Shown piece by piece: positions 45,882-58,452 of a DNA stretch of 64,000 bases. The translations under genes were made by a program, and so were the position numbers. This DNA is from Kalmusia sp. IMI 367209 (Eukaryota > Ascomycota > Dothideomycetes > Pleosporales > Didymosphaeriaceae): positions 744,001 through 808,000 of the forward strand of contig JAPEUQ010000011.1 in assembly GCA_027946365.1 (NCBI GenBank). Direction: 5' to 3'. The notes beneath the pieces are model-generated. The model did no database searches. It was not told where the DNA came from and saw only the letters and a list, made by a program, of their open reading frames with translations. The stretch's first letter is position 1. Each line of letters starts with the position of its first letter.

Positions 45882-48286
45882 CAGCATGCAACGGGATGCG
45901 CCACCGAAAGTTTAACGAAAGTCCCAGGGCAACTGGCATGTAATTTTAATAATCACGACGGGAGAGGAGGCAAATGCAACGCGTGAAAGAGGCGGCTCTC
46001 GGTTGTTTGGGAGACGCAGAGATATCTAGCCTCGCCCTACTACAATAGGGTAGACAGGCATTGCCCTTAGCATCATCATGTAATTACAGGGCCCTTCGGG
46101 GTTCACAGCTTTGGCTTCTGTTTCAGGCATCAATATTCAGTTACGAGGTGTGGCTCCCTTGCTGTGCAATCCAAGTTGGTGGAAGCGCCTCGCATGCATG
46201 GGGTTTGAGCAAGCGCTTAAGCGCGAACAGGGTGAGGATTCGTAAGACGTTTACAGCGTGCGGTTCCAAGGCATGGAGGGCGGCTTGACGTACAAGAGAC
46301 GCATGGGGGAAGCCGAGAGATATCGGGGGGCTGAAGGCACGGAAGCGAAAGCGAGAGCTTGAGGCACAAAACGGTCGGGGGACTCGGGGATGCGATCGGT
46401 GTGACAGACGTCGTTGGACCGGGACGTTCTTGGGGAGGAGGGGGTGAATGGGGACACGTAGCACACGAACGGCTTTTTCGGTGCGACGACCACTGATAGC
46501 GAAGTTTTTGATGAGAAAACGCTTTGCAAATTGTTCCTGTGGACGCTCGGGATGGGATTTCTGGTGTGGCGAGCACACCGAGCACACCCCCCCCAAAAAA
46601 GCAAACATGGGGCTTTTCGGATATAAGTGGGCTGGCCTCTAAGGTTTCGTGTGTACATAATGGGGCTTGGCATGCTGTTGCGGTCGAAGGCGCGATGGCC
46701 GGGCGCGATCTGGGGTAAGGCGGCGTGATTGGAGAGGGAATTGCACGGACCGAAGCGCGGGAAGTGCGGCCTGAGCAGAGCGCCGAGCAGCGCGGCGCGT
46801 AACCAATGAGACGGGATCGGGAACTGCGGGCACGTGCAGATGAGACGATTGAATTAGTTGATGTTGAGATGGATAGCATGGCGATAGCCAAAGCAGAGGG
46901 CAGACGAGGGCAGCAGGAGACGTGCGGAGGTCGAGGGCAGGTAGATTTGCTGACGCCGCATCTGCTAACGCTGTTTGGGCATGCCTGGGGGGTGTGGACA
47001 GAGTGCGTGGTGTTGAGGTTGGACGTTTATTGATACGACGGGGCGGGTTGGTGGGTGGAGCGCGGCCTGTTGGAGGAGGCGGGTGATGCTGGTGTAGCCT
47101 TACATACCAGAGATGGCTCGCGGCGTCGGCCAGGTCTACGATGTCAATTTTCCGCGGCCAGCCAGACGGTCTTCGAGACCTGAAAGACGGAACGGACTGA
47201 CGCTGAGACTGATGATGGGCCCTTTATCCCGCGACTTGGTCAACCCCCCACGGAACTGTCATCCCGCGCCTGCGCCAGGGCTTCGCTTCTCCACACTTTT
47301 TGGACTGCAGGTGCTCGAGAGCTTGCGTCTGCCAGCCAACCCGCCAGCCCGCCAGCCCGCCCAGCCCTCGAGGCTCGAGTCGCAGCGTGTCCACCACACA
47401 TGCCACTCCGAGGGCGGCGCGCTACGGGGTCATCTGGCCGGGCACGCAGCAGCAGCTTCACGGCTACCCCTCTTCTGCGCCCTCGCTCGCGCGCAGCCAG
47501 CAGTAGTCGGGACGCTGCTCTTCAGGCGGCAGGCAAGGGTCCTTTATCGCGGCTACTGCGGAAGATCACTTAGGCACACGGGCGACGGCGCCGACTGAGA
47601 AGCCAGGCCTTCCGGCAACGCATTCCTCGCGCCGCTTACATACCAAAGTAGCTTTCCCGCTGCTTTGCTGGGCCTCAGATATCCACCCCCATCCTCCTCC
47701 GCCCGCACACCCCCTCTGTCTCTTCCCCACGTCTTCCTAATTTGGTGCCATTTCACGTCGAGCAGCCTGCTCCGCAAGCTCCACGCTCCACGCTCCACGC
47801 TCCACGCTCCACGCTCCAAGCTCCGCGCTCCACGGACGCACCCGCAGCCAGAGCCACCCCATCCATCCTGCAGGTCATCGGCGCAGCCCGACCCCTCGCG
47901 CGCGCGCGCACGCCCACGCACCACCCGTCCTCTCTAGCCACCAGCCCGCAAAGGCCCAGCTTTAGCCGACGCGACCGCCCGTCCCAAGCAACCACCAGCG
48001 GCCGCCCCAAAGAGTAGTCCCGTGATCGATCGTCCATTGCTGTCTCTGATCGCTGCGACCGCACCGTGCTTTTTTTTCTACTGCTGCTGCTGAGCGCTCC
48101 TTCGTGCAACCACAGCCTCGGCATCCTAGCCAACGCCAGCCAACGCCAGCCCAACCTCAGCCGCGCACGCGAGTTCGAGGGCCCGCCCCCCGGCGACACA
48201 GGCAGCCCTAGCTACTCTCCATCGCCGCCCCGACACGCGCAGAGGCGTCTCTCGACCCTCCAGACTGCCCAACCCCCGTGCCCCCG
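45882..48286. promoter_or_regulatory. 2.4 kb gene-free, GC-rich region upstream of the C2H2 regulator
   Basis: No gene could be supported. Three overlapping minus-strand ORFs (46141-46891) exist but are low-complexity Ser/Pro/Arg strings in all frames, as expected from GC-rich DNA. The right half carries several repeats: Cys/Gln-poor gccagcccgccagcccgcc near 47333, a 7-bp tandem array at 47778-47833, cgcgcgcgcgcac near 47899 and gccaacgccagccaacgcc near 48131. A long 5' leader and promoter for the regulator is the likely role, as is usual for fungal developmental regulators. Confidence 0.5.
47778..47833. repeat. Tandem array of a 7-bp unit (gctccac), eight copies
   Basis: Eight consecutive copies of gctccac; the first five and the last are exact, copies six and seven carry one or two changes (gctccaa, gctccgc). 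The array lies about 450 bp upstream of the regulator ATG, probably in its 5' leader or promoter. As a 7-bp unit it would shift frame if translated, which also argues for non-coding. Confidence 0.9.
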
Positions 48287-51200
48287 ATGACAGCGCAAAT
48301 ACTGCCAATGCATGCAGGGCAGGCGTCCGACTTTGGCAAACTCCAGACCTTCCCCCAGAAAATGGACACCAGCAGCGGTGCCATCAACACCAACAACCCC
48401 GCTTCCCTAGACCGCGACGACGACAGGGGCCGCCGGCGCGACCGAGACGAGGCCGACGCCGACAATGGCGACGGGAACGATGCTGCCGAGGGGACGGGCT
48501 CGTCGCGAAAGAGGCGGCGGAGCAGGAAGGGCCTCGACAAGAAGTTCATATGCCCGCACTCGGGCTGCGGCAAGAGCTACTCGCGCGCCGAGCATCTGTA
48601 CCGGCACCAGCTGAACCGTACGTCTCAATTCCAGGCTATGCTGTTGCCTTCCCCTTCCCTCTTTGCGTTGCGAGTTCGAGTCCTGTTGACGAGCGTTTGC
48701 TGACCGGCGCCAGACAACCCGAAGCAGATCTACCACTGCGACTTTCCCGACTGCCATCGATCTTTCGTCCGGCAAGATCTGTGTGCGCGACACAAGGAGA
48801 GACATACCGCGCGGGGCTCGCAATTGCTGCGCAAAGACACCTTCATGCAGAATATCAATCCCATTGTGACTGCAGCCATGGCGAACAAGAACGATCCAGC
48901 CAACAAGTTGGGTCCCATGAAGAACTCGCCGACGGTATATGCCACCTGCTGCAACAAGTTTCACCATGCCTTTTGCTAATTCAGTGTAGATACCCCAGGG
49001 AGGCACGGAGCGATACGGCCTGCAGTCGCCCGGATCTACCGTGGCAGGGCCCTCGTCGGCAGGAACGCAAATGTCGCCTCCCAACTTTCACTCGCCAGGA
49101 CCGAGCATGGGACGACAAAATTCGCTCAATCGGGCAGGGAGCGACGAACCGTATCGCGGTGGTCCTGATGTCAAGCCTCAGCCCTATGACATGCAGACCC
49201 AAGGCTCTGGGAGCTTTGCACCCCCACCACGCCCCTCCCAGTTTGGGAGTTTCGGAGGCGGACGAGCGTCACACCATAACTCTCCCCACATAAGCAACGG
49301 CAACTACCAACGGCCCGAATTGCGCGCCCAGACGTCCAACCTATCGTCGTACGGGTCCTCTTCGCCGTACAACTCGGCCGCGACCCCCACGCAGTCCTAC
49401 CCCCCCTCGGCCGCTTCCACTGCTTATCCAAACAACTCGGCAAGCGGTTACCAGCAGCAGCAGAACTTCCCTCCGTTTGCATCTCTGCCACCTCCCGAGT
49501 ATCCTGCACAGGCGGGCACCCCCGTTCCAAAGACGGAAGAAAATCAGTACTACAACGGCACTTCGGGGCAGACCCCTATGAACGGCGTCGAAGCGACGTC
49601 TCAAATGGATACACGGATGAACGGTGTGTCTGAGGCTATCATGGATCAGACACCCTCGTATGCCATTCCCATGTTCGGCGGCGAAGGCTACAGTCGATCT
49701 CCGTTTGCCATGGCAGACGACTTTGCAGCTTGGCTGTTTAACGACTCCCAATTTGGCCCTGGTTCCTCGCCCATGGGTGGCTTTCCAGCTGCCCCGGGCA
49801 ATACCAATCCTGCGGCCGGCGCATCTTCACAAATTGGTCTTCAAGCGCCATACTTCAACTATGATCCATCCGTGTCGTCCTCCTTTTACAACCCGGCGCC
49901 GCCCTCACATCCCATGGCAGTCAAAAGCATCCTTGACACTACGCTGCCTGAGTCTGCCTTGTCCGACGACAAGAGGAAAGACCTGCTCGATCTCATCCTC
50001 GACCGTTTCAACGAGACGGACCATGCACCTGTGAAGAAGCAGAAAGAAGACATCATGGACGGTGACAAGGAGAGGAACGATCACGTTCTGAGTCTGCATA
50101 TGATGCAACAGTACATAGGCGCTTACTGGCTGCATTTCCACCCACAGCTTCCCATCTTGCACAAACCGACCTTCAACGCTTCATCCTGCCCGGACCTCTT
50201 GCTGTTGTGCGTCATGTGCTTGGGTGCCTCATGCTTGGATAAGAGCCAGCATGGCGAGGAGGCAACGCAATCTTGCGCACAGTTGTCCAATTTCTTGGCC
50301 TGGCACTTGCGCTGGGAGATCTTCATGGATGCCGATTTCCGGCCACCTGCAAAGCTTTGGGTGTTCCAGGCCTTGTTGCTGCTTGAAGTGTTCGAGAAGA
50401 TGTACTCCACGCGCCCTCTACACGAACGAGCGCATATACATCACGCAACGACGCTCACGCTGATGAGACGAGGTAGCTCGCTCATTGGCCGATCTGCCAT
50501 GGATTCTCCTCCAAGCCAGAGCGGTTCGAGCAACAAGGGTAGCCATGTCAACACGCCGGATGAGTGGTGGAACCACTGGATCACCAACGAGGCTACGAGA
50601 AGAGCTGCTTTCGCAGCATTCGTCATGGACAGCATCCATGCCACAATGTTCGGTCACAGTGCAGTCATGGTAGCTCATGAGATGCGCCTACCCCTGCCTT
50701 GTGATGAGGCCCTTTGGTCAGCAACGAGTAGCTCGGAAGTGGGACGAGTGGAGGCGAGCTTGCATTCGAGTGGTTTCAAGCCCACCACTTTCCTCGATGG
50801 TTTGAAGAAGACACTCAATGGCCAGACTGTAAAGACCCACTCATTCGGCAGGACAATCCTCATGGCAGGACTCCTCAGCGTGTCCTGGCACATGAACCAA
50901 CGAGACTTGCAAGTGAGCTCACTGGGTGTGTCGCAAGTGCTTGGCGGGCGAGACAAATGGCGAGGCTCACTAACGCGGGCTTTCGACTTCTGGAAGCAGG
51001 ATTTCGATAAGTCGCTTGCGAAACCAAATGAGTACGCCGCGCCTAATGCGCATTCGTACACTAGTAGTGGGGCCGACGACAACATTTTTGAATCACGCTC
51101 TGTTCTTCATCACCTCGCACACATGGCCATGCACGTCGATATCGTGGATTGCCAGATATACGCCGGCGCCAACAGGTTGCTTGGACGTTCCATCACAAAC

Positions 51201-51710
51201 GTCGATTCCAACGGCGCTAGAAAGAGGATGGAGGAACATTGGGCACCTACAGCTCGAGCTCGAGACGCGACTTTCTACGCTCTCCGCTTCCTATCCTCCG
51301 TCTTGATCTCGGAAGAACCCGCCGTGCCTGGCTCCCACAAGCCACCCAGAGTCCGCTTCAACTACTCAGCCCGCAACGACTTCTTGCTCAACCGGCCATG
51401 GGTCCTTTACTTTGCCACGCTCATCGTATGGTCCTATGGTTACGCGCTGGATGGTCCGGTAAAGACCGAATATATCTTGGCCTCGTACGAGGACAAAGAG
51501 ACCGATATGATACGCTTCTTGCACCGTATAGGCGGCGTCCGCGCCCCTGACGATCTCGCAAAGATGCCGGATCGGAACGCGTGTCTTGGACTGCTGATCC
51601 TGATGCGCGACATGTTCAAGAAGACGAGGTGGGAGTTGCTGCACGAGGCGTGCAATCTGTTGACAAAGTGCATCCAGATGCTGGTCCCGAATTACCCGGG
51701 GGTGTTGTGA
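48287..51710 (+). CDS. C2H2 zinc finger plus fungal_trans transcription factor
   Basis: Sequence-specific regulator combining two C2H2 fingers with the fungal-specific middle homology domain. Exons 48287-48617, 48714-48934 and 48990-51710 give 1,090 residues in phase. An Asp/Arg-rich leader and basic KRRRSRKGLDKK nuclear signal precede finger 1 (Cys89, Cys94, His107, His111) and finger 2 (Cys119, Cys124, His137, His141). The first intron splits the His111 codon. A disordered Pro/Ser/Gln region (about 190-500) follows, then a fungal_trans domain around 550-800 (YWLHFHPQLPILHKPTF, WHMNQRDLQ). Several downstream ATGs could serve as start. The target is unknown. The very long upstream region suggests complex control. 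Confidence 0.9.
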
Positions 51711-51774
51711 GCAGCTTGCTGTTTGCTCTGCGAAAACCCCCCTCCCCCCTCTTTCCTCTTATGCTTCGGCATCG

Positions 51775-51799
51775 CTCTCTCTCTCTCTCTCTCTCTCTC
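51775..51799. repeat. (CT)n dinucleotide microsatellite
   Basis: About twelve CT units in the 3' flank of the regulator gene, just after its stop codon. It lies within a longer pyrimidine-rich stretch. Confidence 0.9.
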
Positions 51800-52419
51800 C
51801 TTTGCCCTTTACTCAATTTGGCGGATGGATTTTACGATATTACGGCATTTTCTTTTCTTCTCTCACCGTCTCCATCGCGTTTTGTATTCGTTGCATTCCT
51901 TGGGGTCTAGCCCTTCTCGACGTTGGTTATTTTTTTTTTTTGCTCTCTCCTGCGATCTTAGCGGGTGTGTGCTGGGTTGGATCTTTCCCTCTCCCCCTTC
52001 CTCTCTCTCTTATTCTCTCTTGTCATGATAATGTGTATGTACATATAGGAAGGGGCGGGGTTGGGCGACGAGGCATGGCTGGAGCCCCACGTTGGGTGGC
52101 CATGTCGACATGTAAGCGAGAAACTTTATACCCAGGGTGGTGTGTTGTGCCTTTTCGGAGGGAAGGTGGGTAGGTAGTCGTGTGAGATGGGCGGGGAAAA
52201 TACTATTTTATTCTTGTAGACTGGAGTGCTCGTGTGTTTGCGTACTTGGCGTGCTGCAGCTCCTCCCTATACCGAAGAGCATCGGAAGCCATGACCACAG
52301 GGGGCGATGGATTCTTTCAACAACAAACCTTACTCATCACGCATGCATTGTTGCAGAGTTTAGGTTGGAAGACAAGATGCCCGCACATGCAACTTCGCTC
52401 GACTTGCTATGTAATGATG

Positions 52420-52424
<5 letters not shown>

Positions 52425-52450
<26 letters not shown>
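52425..52450. repeat. (CTG)n trinucleotide microsatellite
   Basis: Nearly nine uninterrupted CTG units followed by CCT units, between two convergent genes. It could be polymorphic in copy number; it is not inside any supported coding frame. Confidence 0.9.
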
Positions 52451-52690
52451 CCTCCTCGGTCTCGCAGAAACGTACAAAAAACCACAGGAATACATGTACA
52501 TCAAATGCACACCCCGCCAGAACGCCCATCATCATACACCTCCCTACCCAATCCAAACGCCAAGCGCTGGAGCAAATTAAAAAGGAAAAGAGATGTCCCC
52601 TCAAAGAGCAGCAAACAGCACAAATTAACAAGATTAACCAATGTTTTCCCCCCTCGTGCAGCTCTCCACGCGGCGGCGGAGGCGTCCTCC

Positions 52691-55600
52691 TCACCTCAGG
52701 GCGCCGTCGGCCCTCTCGCGCACGACGCGCAGACGCTCGGCCCAGACAGCGTCGTCGGGTTGGCCGGCCAGATCGCCACTGTCGACGAGGACTCTGAGCA
52801 GCTCCACGAGGCCGAGGGCGTTGTCGGGGCCGCCGAAGGGCTCGCCGGAGCGCCTACTGACGTCCCACCATTTCTCGACGACGCAGACGAGCCACTTGAT
52901 GAGGAGCTTGCGGCCGCTCCGCGTGTTGAAGGGCGTTTCGCGCCCGTACCACATGCTCTCGAGCGTGCTGACCAGGTTCTCGTACGGCGCGTTTAGCTTG
53001 ACGAAGATGTCGATCGGCCACTGGATGTTGGTGTCGGCAAGAACCGGCGCGTTTGAGTTGTTCCCGGCCAGGTCCTGCCTGTAGTACTCGACATCGTAGT
53101 GGAGCAGGAGCTGAAAGACGTCCGGAACAGGGAAAATGTTCTGGTTGGTGCCGACGCGGCGGCCGAGCGTTTCTACCTGGACGGCGACCATTTCCCAGGG
53201 CAGGGCGATGTCTTCTGCGAGGGCCTCATTGTGGATCTGCTCGATGAACATTTTCCATGTGTTGCGGATGTTAGGGAGATCGCGGTAGTCGGCTTGGTGG
53301 AAGATGAGGAGGCAGATGCCGTAGTAGCCTGCTTGGTCGGCATAGCGGTGGAAGAGCTGGAAAAAAGTCAGATGAAAATTATTAGAGGGAGGTCACAGAA
53401 CTTACTTCATCAACAGGCTGGATGGCGCCGTCTAGCTGCTTGATGACTTCCTCTCTACGTGCGCCTTGAAGTCGCTTCTCCGTCTTGATCTTCGCGAGGA
53501 TATCGTCTTGGATGTTGGCGATGTCGAGATGGTCGCTGATGTTCCGAAGGAGTTCTTGCCGCGACTGCCTATTCCGCACACCGTGTTCTGAGAAGCCGGC
53601 TATGCGGGTTGACGCATTTGCTTTTGCCCGCGACAGATATTCTATGCGCCTCTCAAGCGATAGGTCGAAGGGACTCTTGGCAAGCTGGAACTGCACCTCT
53701 GCAGCGCCCAGATAGTCGTTGTAGTGGGAATAATACTTCCACAGAAGATCTGCATGGGCGACATCTTCTTCCGAACTTCGCTTGAGGTAGTCCACGACAT
53801 ATGGGCTGTTGATCTCCAGTAAGCGCTCTGCCCATCCTTTTGACATGTACCAGTCGTAGAGGTAGTTTTGAAAGACCTCATCATCCGAGTTGTTGATTTG
53901 CTCATAAGCCTCTTGCCTGCGGCGACCGATCTGTGAGATGACACCGTCCTGCTGCACGTTCCCTTGGACGCCGAAAGCACGATCCACAGCTTCAATGACT
54001 TTGAAGACAAGCTTGTAGCACGCTGTGCGCTGTTCATAGGGGGTTTGTCGAGCGTCACCAACAGGCCTACCGTCCTTGATCCAGGAAAGAGCCCTGTTAC
54101 CGCGATCGAGCTCTTGCGCAACCTTGAGTGAGAGACGAATGGCCCCTAGTTAGTTATCAGCATAGTTCACGTTGGCTATTGTGCAACCACTTACCTGCAT
54201 AGAACTCGAGCTCGATATATTTGTCCACTGCGTTAGTCAATTGCTCCATGCTTAAGCTTTTGGCGACCTGCTCGTATAATCTCAAGCTGTCGTTCAACTG
54301 AATGCGTCCCCGTTCAGCATTCGATCCCAGGTCAGCCGCTTTCTTGAGATTCTCCGAAGCTTTGAAGATGATCACATCGTCTGAGCTGCAGAAACTACCG
54401 CACTTTCTTCGTAGAGCTTCTGCAACGGTTTCGACATTTGAGCCCTTGACAATGTTGTGGTTCACGATTGCCTTGACAAGTTCCCGAGCTAGCTCTTTAC
54501 CCTGGCTTACCGCACATAATCCATGATATGTAAGTTTCCGTACATTTACTCGCGCTTCTTCGGGCAGCAAGAGTAGGATCTCTTCTAATCGCTCTTCAAA
54601 AAGTACCAAGCTGAAAGAGATGCCTTCCACGATGTTGTTGATCATTTGAAGCAGGCTTGTCAGAGCCCGATTTTCGCCTTGAAGCTCGACCTCTTCCCGT
54701 CTAGAGCTCACTCGGCCTAGAGCTTCTGGACCCGCTAACCCGTCGATGAAAGTCTTATTGTCGTCAAGGAATTTTTGTAGTTGAATGAGAGAACGTTGTA
54801 TGCTCTGGAGTTTTGAAACTTTGTGAGTGGGTTCCAGTATCAAACCAGTCGGTGTCGCTGACTGTTTGATGATAGGCGTATCCCAAACAGAACGGACCAA
54901 ACGAGCGACGTAAAGCGCGATGCCGTCATGACGAGGCGAGGCCTGAACATTCTCCACGCTTAGGCCTTCCACTGTCGCGCTCTCTGTGAGTTGAGCCTTG
55001 CCACCGTACTCGATGAAAACTTTCCGGGCCACTTCGAGAATTTCTGGATCTGTAACCAAGGAGATTCGAGAATCAGAGCCAACGTCAGAACCCTGCCCGC
55101 ATGCTACTGCTAGAGCTGTAGATGCGGTCTCTACTAAGCCATATTGTTTCGCGAAACGCCTGATATCCGCATCGATGCCGTCCGGCCCTCCTCCATACCT
55201 GATAATAGCAGCAAAGGTGTCTACTAATCTTCGTCTACGCATGGTCTGAACTCCGAAATGGGTCATAACGGCATAAATGGAAGCAGGCTGATCGTACTGC
55301 ACTGCAAACTCATTCTCGAACCCTACCGGTGCGCTGCTGGCTGCAAATGGGATGCCAACCAAACCAATATCTTGCAGCTTGCCCTTGAGTGTGAAATCTT
55401 GTCCAATTTCAGTAAAGCGAGGGGTTTCACTTCTGAGCAACTGGCCCGTGTGAGAAGAAGATATGAAGATCTCTTGATCAGGATTGGTCGGATTACTGTC
55501 GATTGCGCAGAGAAACGTGCCAGGAGCATACCGTGCGCTGGCGACAGTTTGGGTGAGATATCTCGAGTCGTAACCAATCGGGATCCCTCCTTGATAGGGT

Positions 55601-56908
55601 TGCAGTTGAGTACTGGTGACATTTGGTGGCGACGCCGTCTGCGCGTCAGGCGACACTGGAGGGAAGCGGATATGCCTTATTTGCATATTGTTGGGTGCAC
55701 TTGTGTTATCTGACATCCAACCACCAGAAGTAGCACTCATATACAATCTAACACCACTGGATGTTGTGGCCACGAGGGTTATATGCTCGGCTTCATAGGC
55801 GGAAATTGGATCTATGCCCACGATTTTAAGGTTGGTCAGAGATGCCGATTGGCCCACATTGGGAAAGTGGCTTATCTGACCCTTCAGAACGTCAAGAGTC
55901 CGCTTGATCACGTTCTCTAATGACGTTGGTGTGCGCATGTGATAGACCTTGATGGTGCCATTCGTTGATAGCGTGTAGAGGAGATTTCGGCTATCGTCAA
56001 CAACCATCTGCTTGGTCCCAATCGGAGCAGCGGGTCGGTAGAAAGATATGGTCGGCAGAGGAATAGGAACGGATGACGAGACGTGATTTTTCTTGCTGCA
56101 GCGGTTGGAAAACCATTTCTCTTCCTGCTGATACACCAGCTCCCAAACGTCCTCAGATGCGCTTTCACCGAAAAAGATGCGTCCTGTCTTAGGAGAGCTC
56201 GTGATTGCAGTGACATTTAAGCCACGCACTGTGGTCGACATGCCTGTGCGATAGAGGTTCACATCGTATACGCCTTCGGGCCCGGTCTGGCATTCCACTG
56301 CGATGAGGACGATTTCTGCCGTTGTTGCGATTACCAGCAACCACGAGATGCTGTCAACAAAGACTTTCGCCCGTGGCTTGACTAGCTTTACGCATGTGAT
56401 GTTGTCTTTCAACTCTTCGAAGCCGATCAATTCTGGACGGGTATGCGTGTAGTCCCACAGGTATAGCTGATTGTCGACAGCAACATAGGCGTGGTTGATC
56501 TCAGCGAATAGGCCCATATCTACACTCATCTGCATCTCGTTGACCTGCTCGTACATATCGTCGGGGTGTTTGTATAGGTTCATTTTCTGGAAAGGCGCCC
56601 ATGCTGGGTTCGTAGGGAGCTCGTAATCTCCAGAGACGCCCTCTACAAAATGTTAGTACAAACCACGATTCGCTGTCTGGGTAGAATAGCTTACGCATCA
56701 TGTACGCCTCCAGCGACCGGTAGGCATTATCTCTGTCAATCATGCTATTGATGGTGCGCCCGGCGCGTTGTATTGGAGTTTCGACAGGCGCGGGGGCCTG
56801 CTGTTGCTGCAAAGGCGCCGAGGAATAGGGCCTAGGCCTTGCGGGAGTATTTATGAATGCGCCGGGAGTCGGCCGCTGGGGGGTCGCTGGGGGCATGTTG
56901 AGGGCCAT
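52691..56908 (-). CDS. NUP170: Nucleoporin of the Nup155/Nup157/Nup170 family
   Basis: Large inner-ring scaffold protein of the nuclear pore complex. Exons 56695-56908, 54195-56642, 53406-54145 and 52691-53356 sum to 4,068 nt, 1,355 residues, with all phases matching; introns are 49-52 bp. An N-terminal flexible Pro/Gln-rich stretch leads into AGRTINSMIDRDNAYRSLEAYM and GVSGDYELPTNPAWAPF. The beta-propeller follows (VDNQLYLWDY, LLYTLSTNGTIKVYHM, ITLVATTSSGVRLYMS), then a long alpha-solenoid (LYDWYMSKGWAERLLE, SPYVVDYLKR, DLLWKYYSHYNDY) and the C-terminal DNALGLVELLRVLVDSGDL. The length is usual for the family. It is divergent from the mitochondrial YqeY gene. Assignment to the family is firm; the yeast symbol is used loosely because fungi outside yeasts have one paralogue. 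Confidence 0.95.
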
Positions 56909-57420
56909 GGTGGGTAGTGGGGAGCTCCGCGAGCAGTCGGCCTGGTCGAGGTATGGAGGTTTAGGCTTACGCGCCGCGGGTCAAAGACATTAGCTGCGGA
57001 CAAAGACTGGCCAGAAGATTAGTTGAAAGAAATGCGCGCCGACCAGGAAAGAAATAAAGCGCGGCAGTCAACAATTGCGGCCGTGGTGGAAGCTCTGCGG
57101 CGAGCTGGTGTTCAAGAAAACATTCAAGCCAAGCACAGACACAAGCACCCAGCTCGGTACAGTAGCGCGTTATTGACTTAGTCAGCGAGACAAAAGTTCG
57201 AGCTACTGCCATTGACAATTGAACGTAACGAATTGCGACACCCTCCATTCTTTAATTTTCAATTGAACTCAACCTCTCGATCGGACCTTCCCATATCATT
57301 ATTGCAACTGTCGCTCCTTCCGAACGCGATTTCTCTTCTGCCAATCACTCTAAGCTTGACAATCTGCTACCTCGACACCGCTGTACATACCGACTGGGCC
57401 ATCGCAGAGCAGCCTCCACA
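56909..57420. promoter_or_regulatory. Shared promoter of NUP170 and the YqeY/AIM41 gene
   Basis: 512 bp between divergent ATGs; no ORF of note. Short CCAAT-like elements are the only features seen. Confidence 0.45.
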
Positions 57421-57966
57421 ATGTCCCTTCTCCGCCTCACCTACCGCCGAAATGTCCTCCGAGCCTTCCATACAACGCGGCTCCTCCTCTCCGAATCTAC
57501 CAATGCCCAACATTCATCTGTTCTCTCCACCCTGCAGCCCGAACTCAAAACCGCCCTCCGCTCAAAAGACAAACCCCGCCTCACCGTCCTCCGTTCTCTC
57601 CTCGCCGAGATAACAAACGCTTCCAAGACATCTAAACCCATTGCTACCGACGCTTCGCTCTTCTCGCTTCTTTCCAAGCAAATAAAAGCTTCGCAAGCCG
57701 CAGTCGAGGAATTCGAGAAGGCGAAGAGGGATGATTTGGTCGAGAAGGAGAGAAGTCAGTTGAGTGTGTTGGAGGGGCTCTTAAATAAGATTGAGAAGGT
57801 GGATGACGGAGAAATCAGAGAGGCTGTGGCAGAGGTCGTGAAGGAGGGAAAGGGGAATAATGTCGGCGCGGTCATCGGAAAGACGATGGGGAAGTTTGGG
57901 GGACGGCCAGTGGATGCGGAGGCTGTGAGAAGGATTGTTGGCGAGGTACTGGGGGAGAAGGCGTAG
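57421..57966 (+). CDS. AIM41: Mitochondrial GatB/YqeY domain protein (Aim41-like)
   Basis: Small YqeY-type protein related to the tail domain of the GatB amidotransferase subunit; the yeast member Aim41 is mitochondrial, biochemical role unsettled. It is a single exon of 181 residues. The first ~25 residues are basic with hydroxylated residues and no acid (MSLLRLTYRRNVLRAFHTTR), a good mitochondrial presequence with RAF-HTT resembling a processing site. The core runs from LQPELKTALRSKDKPRLTVLRSLLAEI through AVEEFEKAKRDDLVEKER to the C-terminal IGKTMGKFGGRPVDAEAVRRIV, the YqeY hallmark. Full length. Confidence 0.92.
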   Translation: MSLLRLTYRRNVLRAFHTTRLLLSESTNAQHSSVLSTLQPELKTALRSKDKPRLTVLRSLLAEITNASKTSKPIATDASLFSLLSKQIKASQAAVEEFEKAKRDDLVEKERSQLSVLEGLLNKIEKVDDGEIREAVAEVVKEGKGNNVGAVIGKTMGKFGGRPVDAEAVRRIVGEVLGEKA

Positions 57967-58452
57967 ATAAATCGAAAGTCTGCAGGAGGGTCACCGCGCG
58001 CAGTGCGTGGTGGTTGTATAAATGTAGAACATGTACCATGTGAATGTAAGATAGATAGCTGCTTTCAAGATACCCGCGGACATACAGCAGAAATGACGGA
58101 ACCCGGTAGTTCCGAGCAACGGCTGGACAATCTCAACACAAGAACAATATATGAACAAAAACTCACTCTCCTAAGGCCCAACCTTTCAATGGCTAGCACA
58201 GTCTTCTCACAATGCATGGCCCTCGTAACGCCTGTAGCACACCAGCTGTCGCAGCAGGAAACCTTCCTTCGCCCTTATCTCCAATACACCTCTCGGTCCT
58301 ACCGATACCACCCACGCAAAGTTGGTGGACGACACAGAAGGGTAGCTTGAAACGCGCTCAGCATTAGCCACAGACATGATGACCCTGTACACGATATACA
58401 TGACTTCGCACACATAGATACGTCTATAGCACCACCCAAGGTCCCACCTGCA
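57967..58452. other. Convergent 3' flanks of AIM41 and ARV1
   Basis: About 490 bp between convergent stops. A 115-codon ORF at 58003-58350 has no family resemblance and is probably chance. Confidence 0.45.

Larger units (their letters stand above)
51711..52690. other. 3' flanks of convergent TF and NUP170 genes, with simple repeats
   Basis: About 980 bp between convergent stop codons. It holds pyrimidine-rich 3' UTR sequence, a (CT)n tract, a T13 run near 51931 and a (CTG)n tract. No gene was supported; ORFs here are translations of the repeats. Confidence 0.5.

Noticed and set aside
46141..46891. Three overlapping minus-strand ORFs of up to 224 codons
   Set aside because: All are Ser/Pro/Arg low-complexity and overlap in several frames, as expected for GC-rich non-coding DNA.
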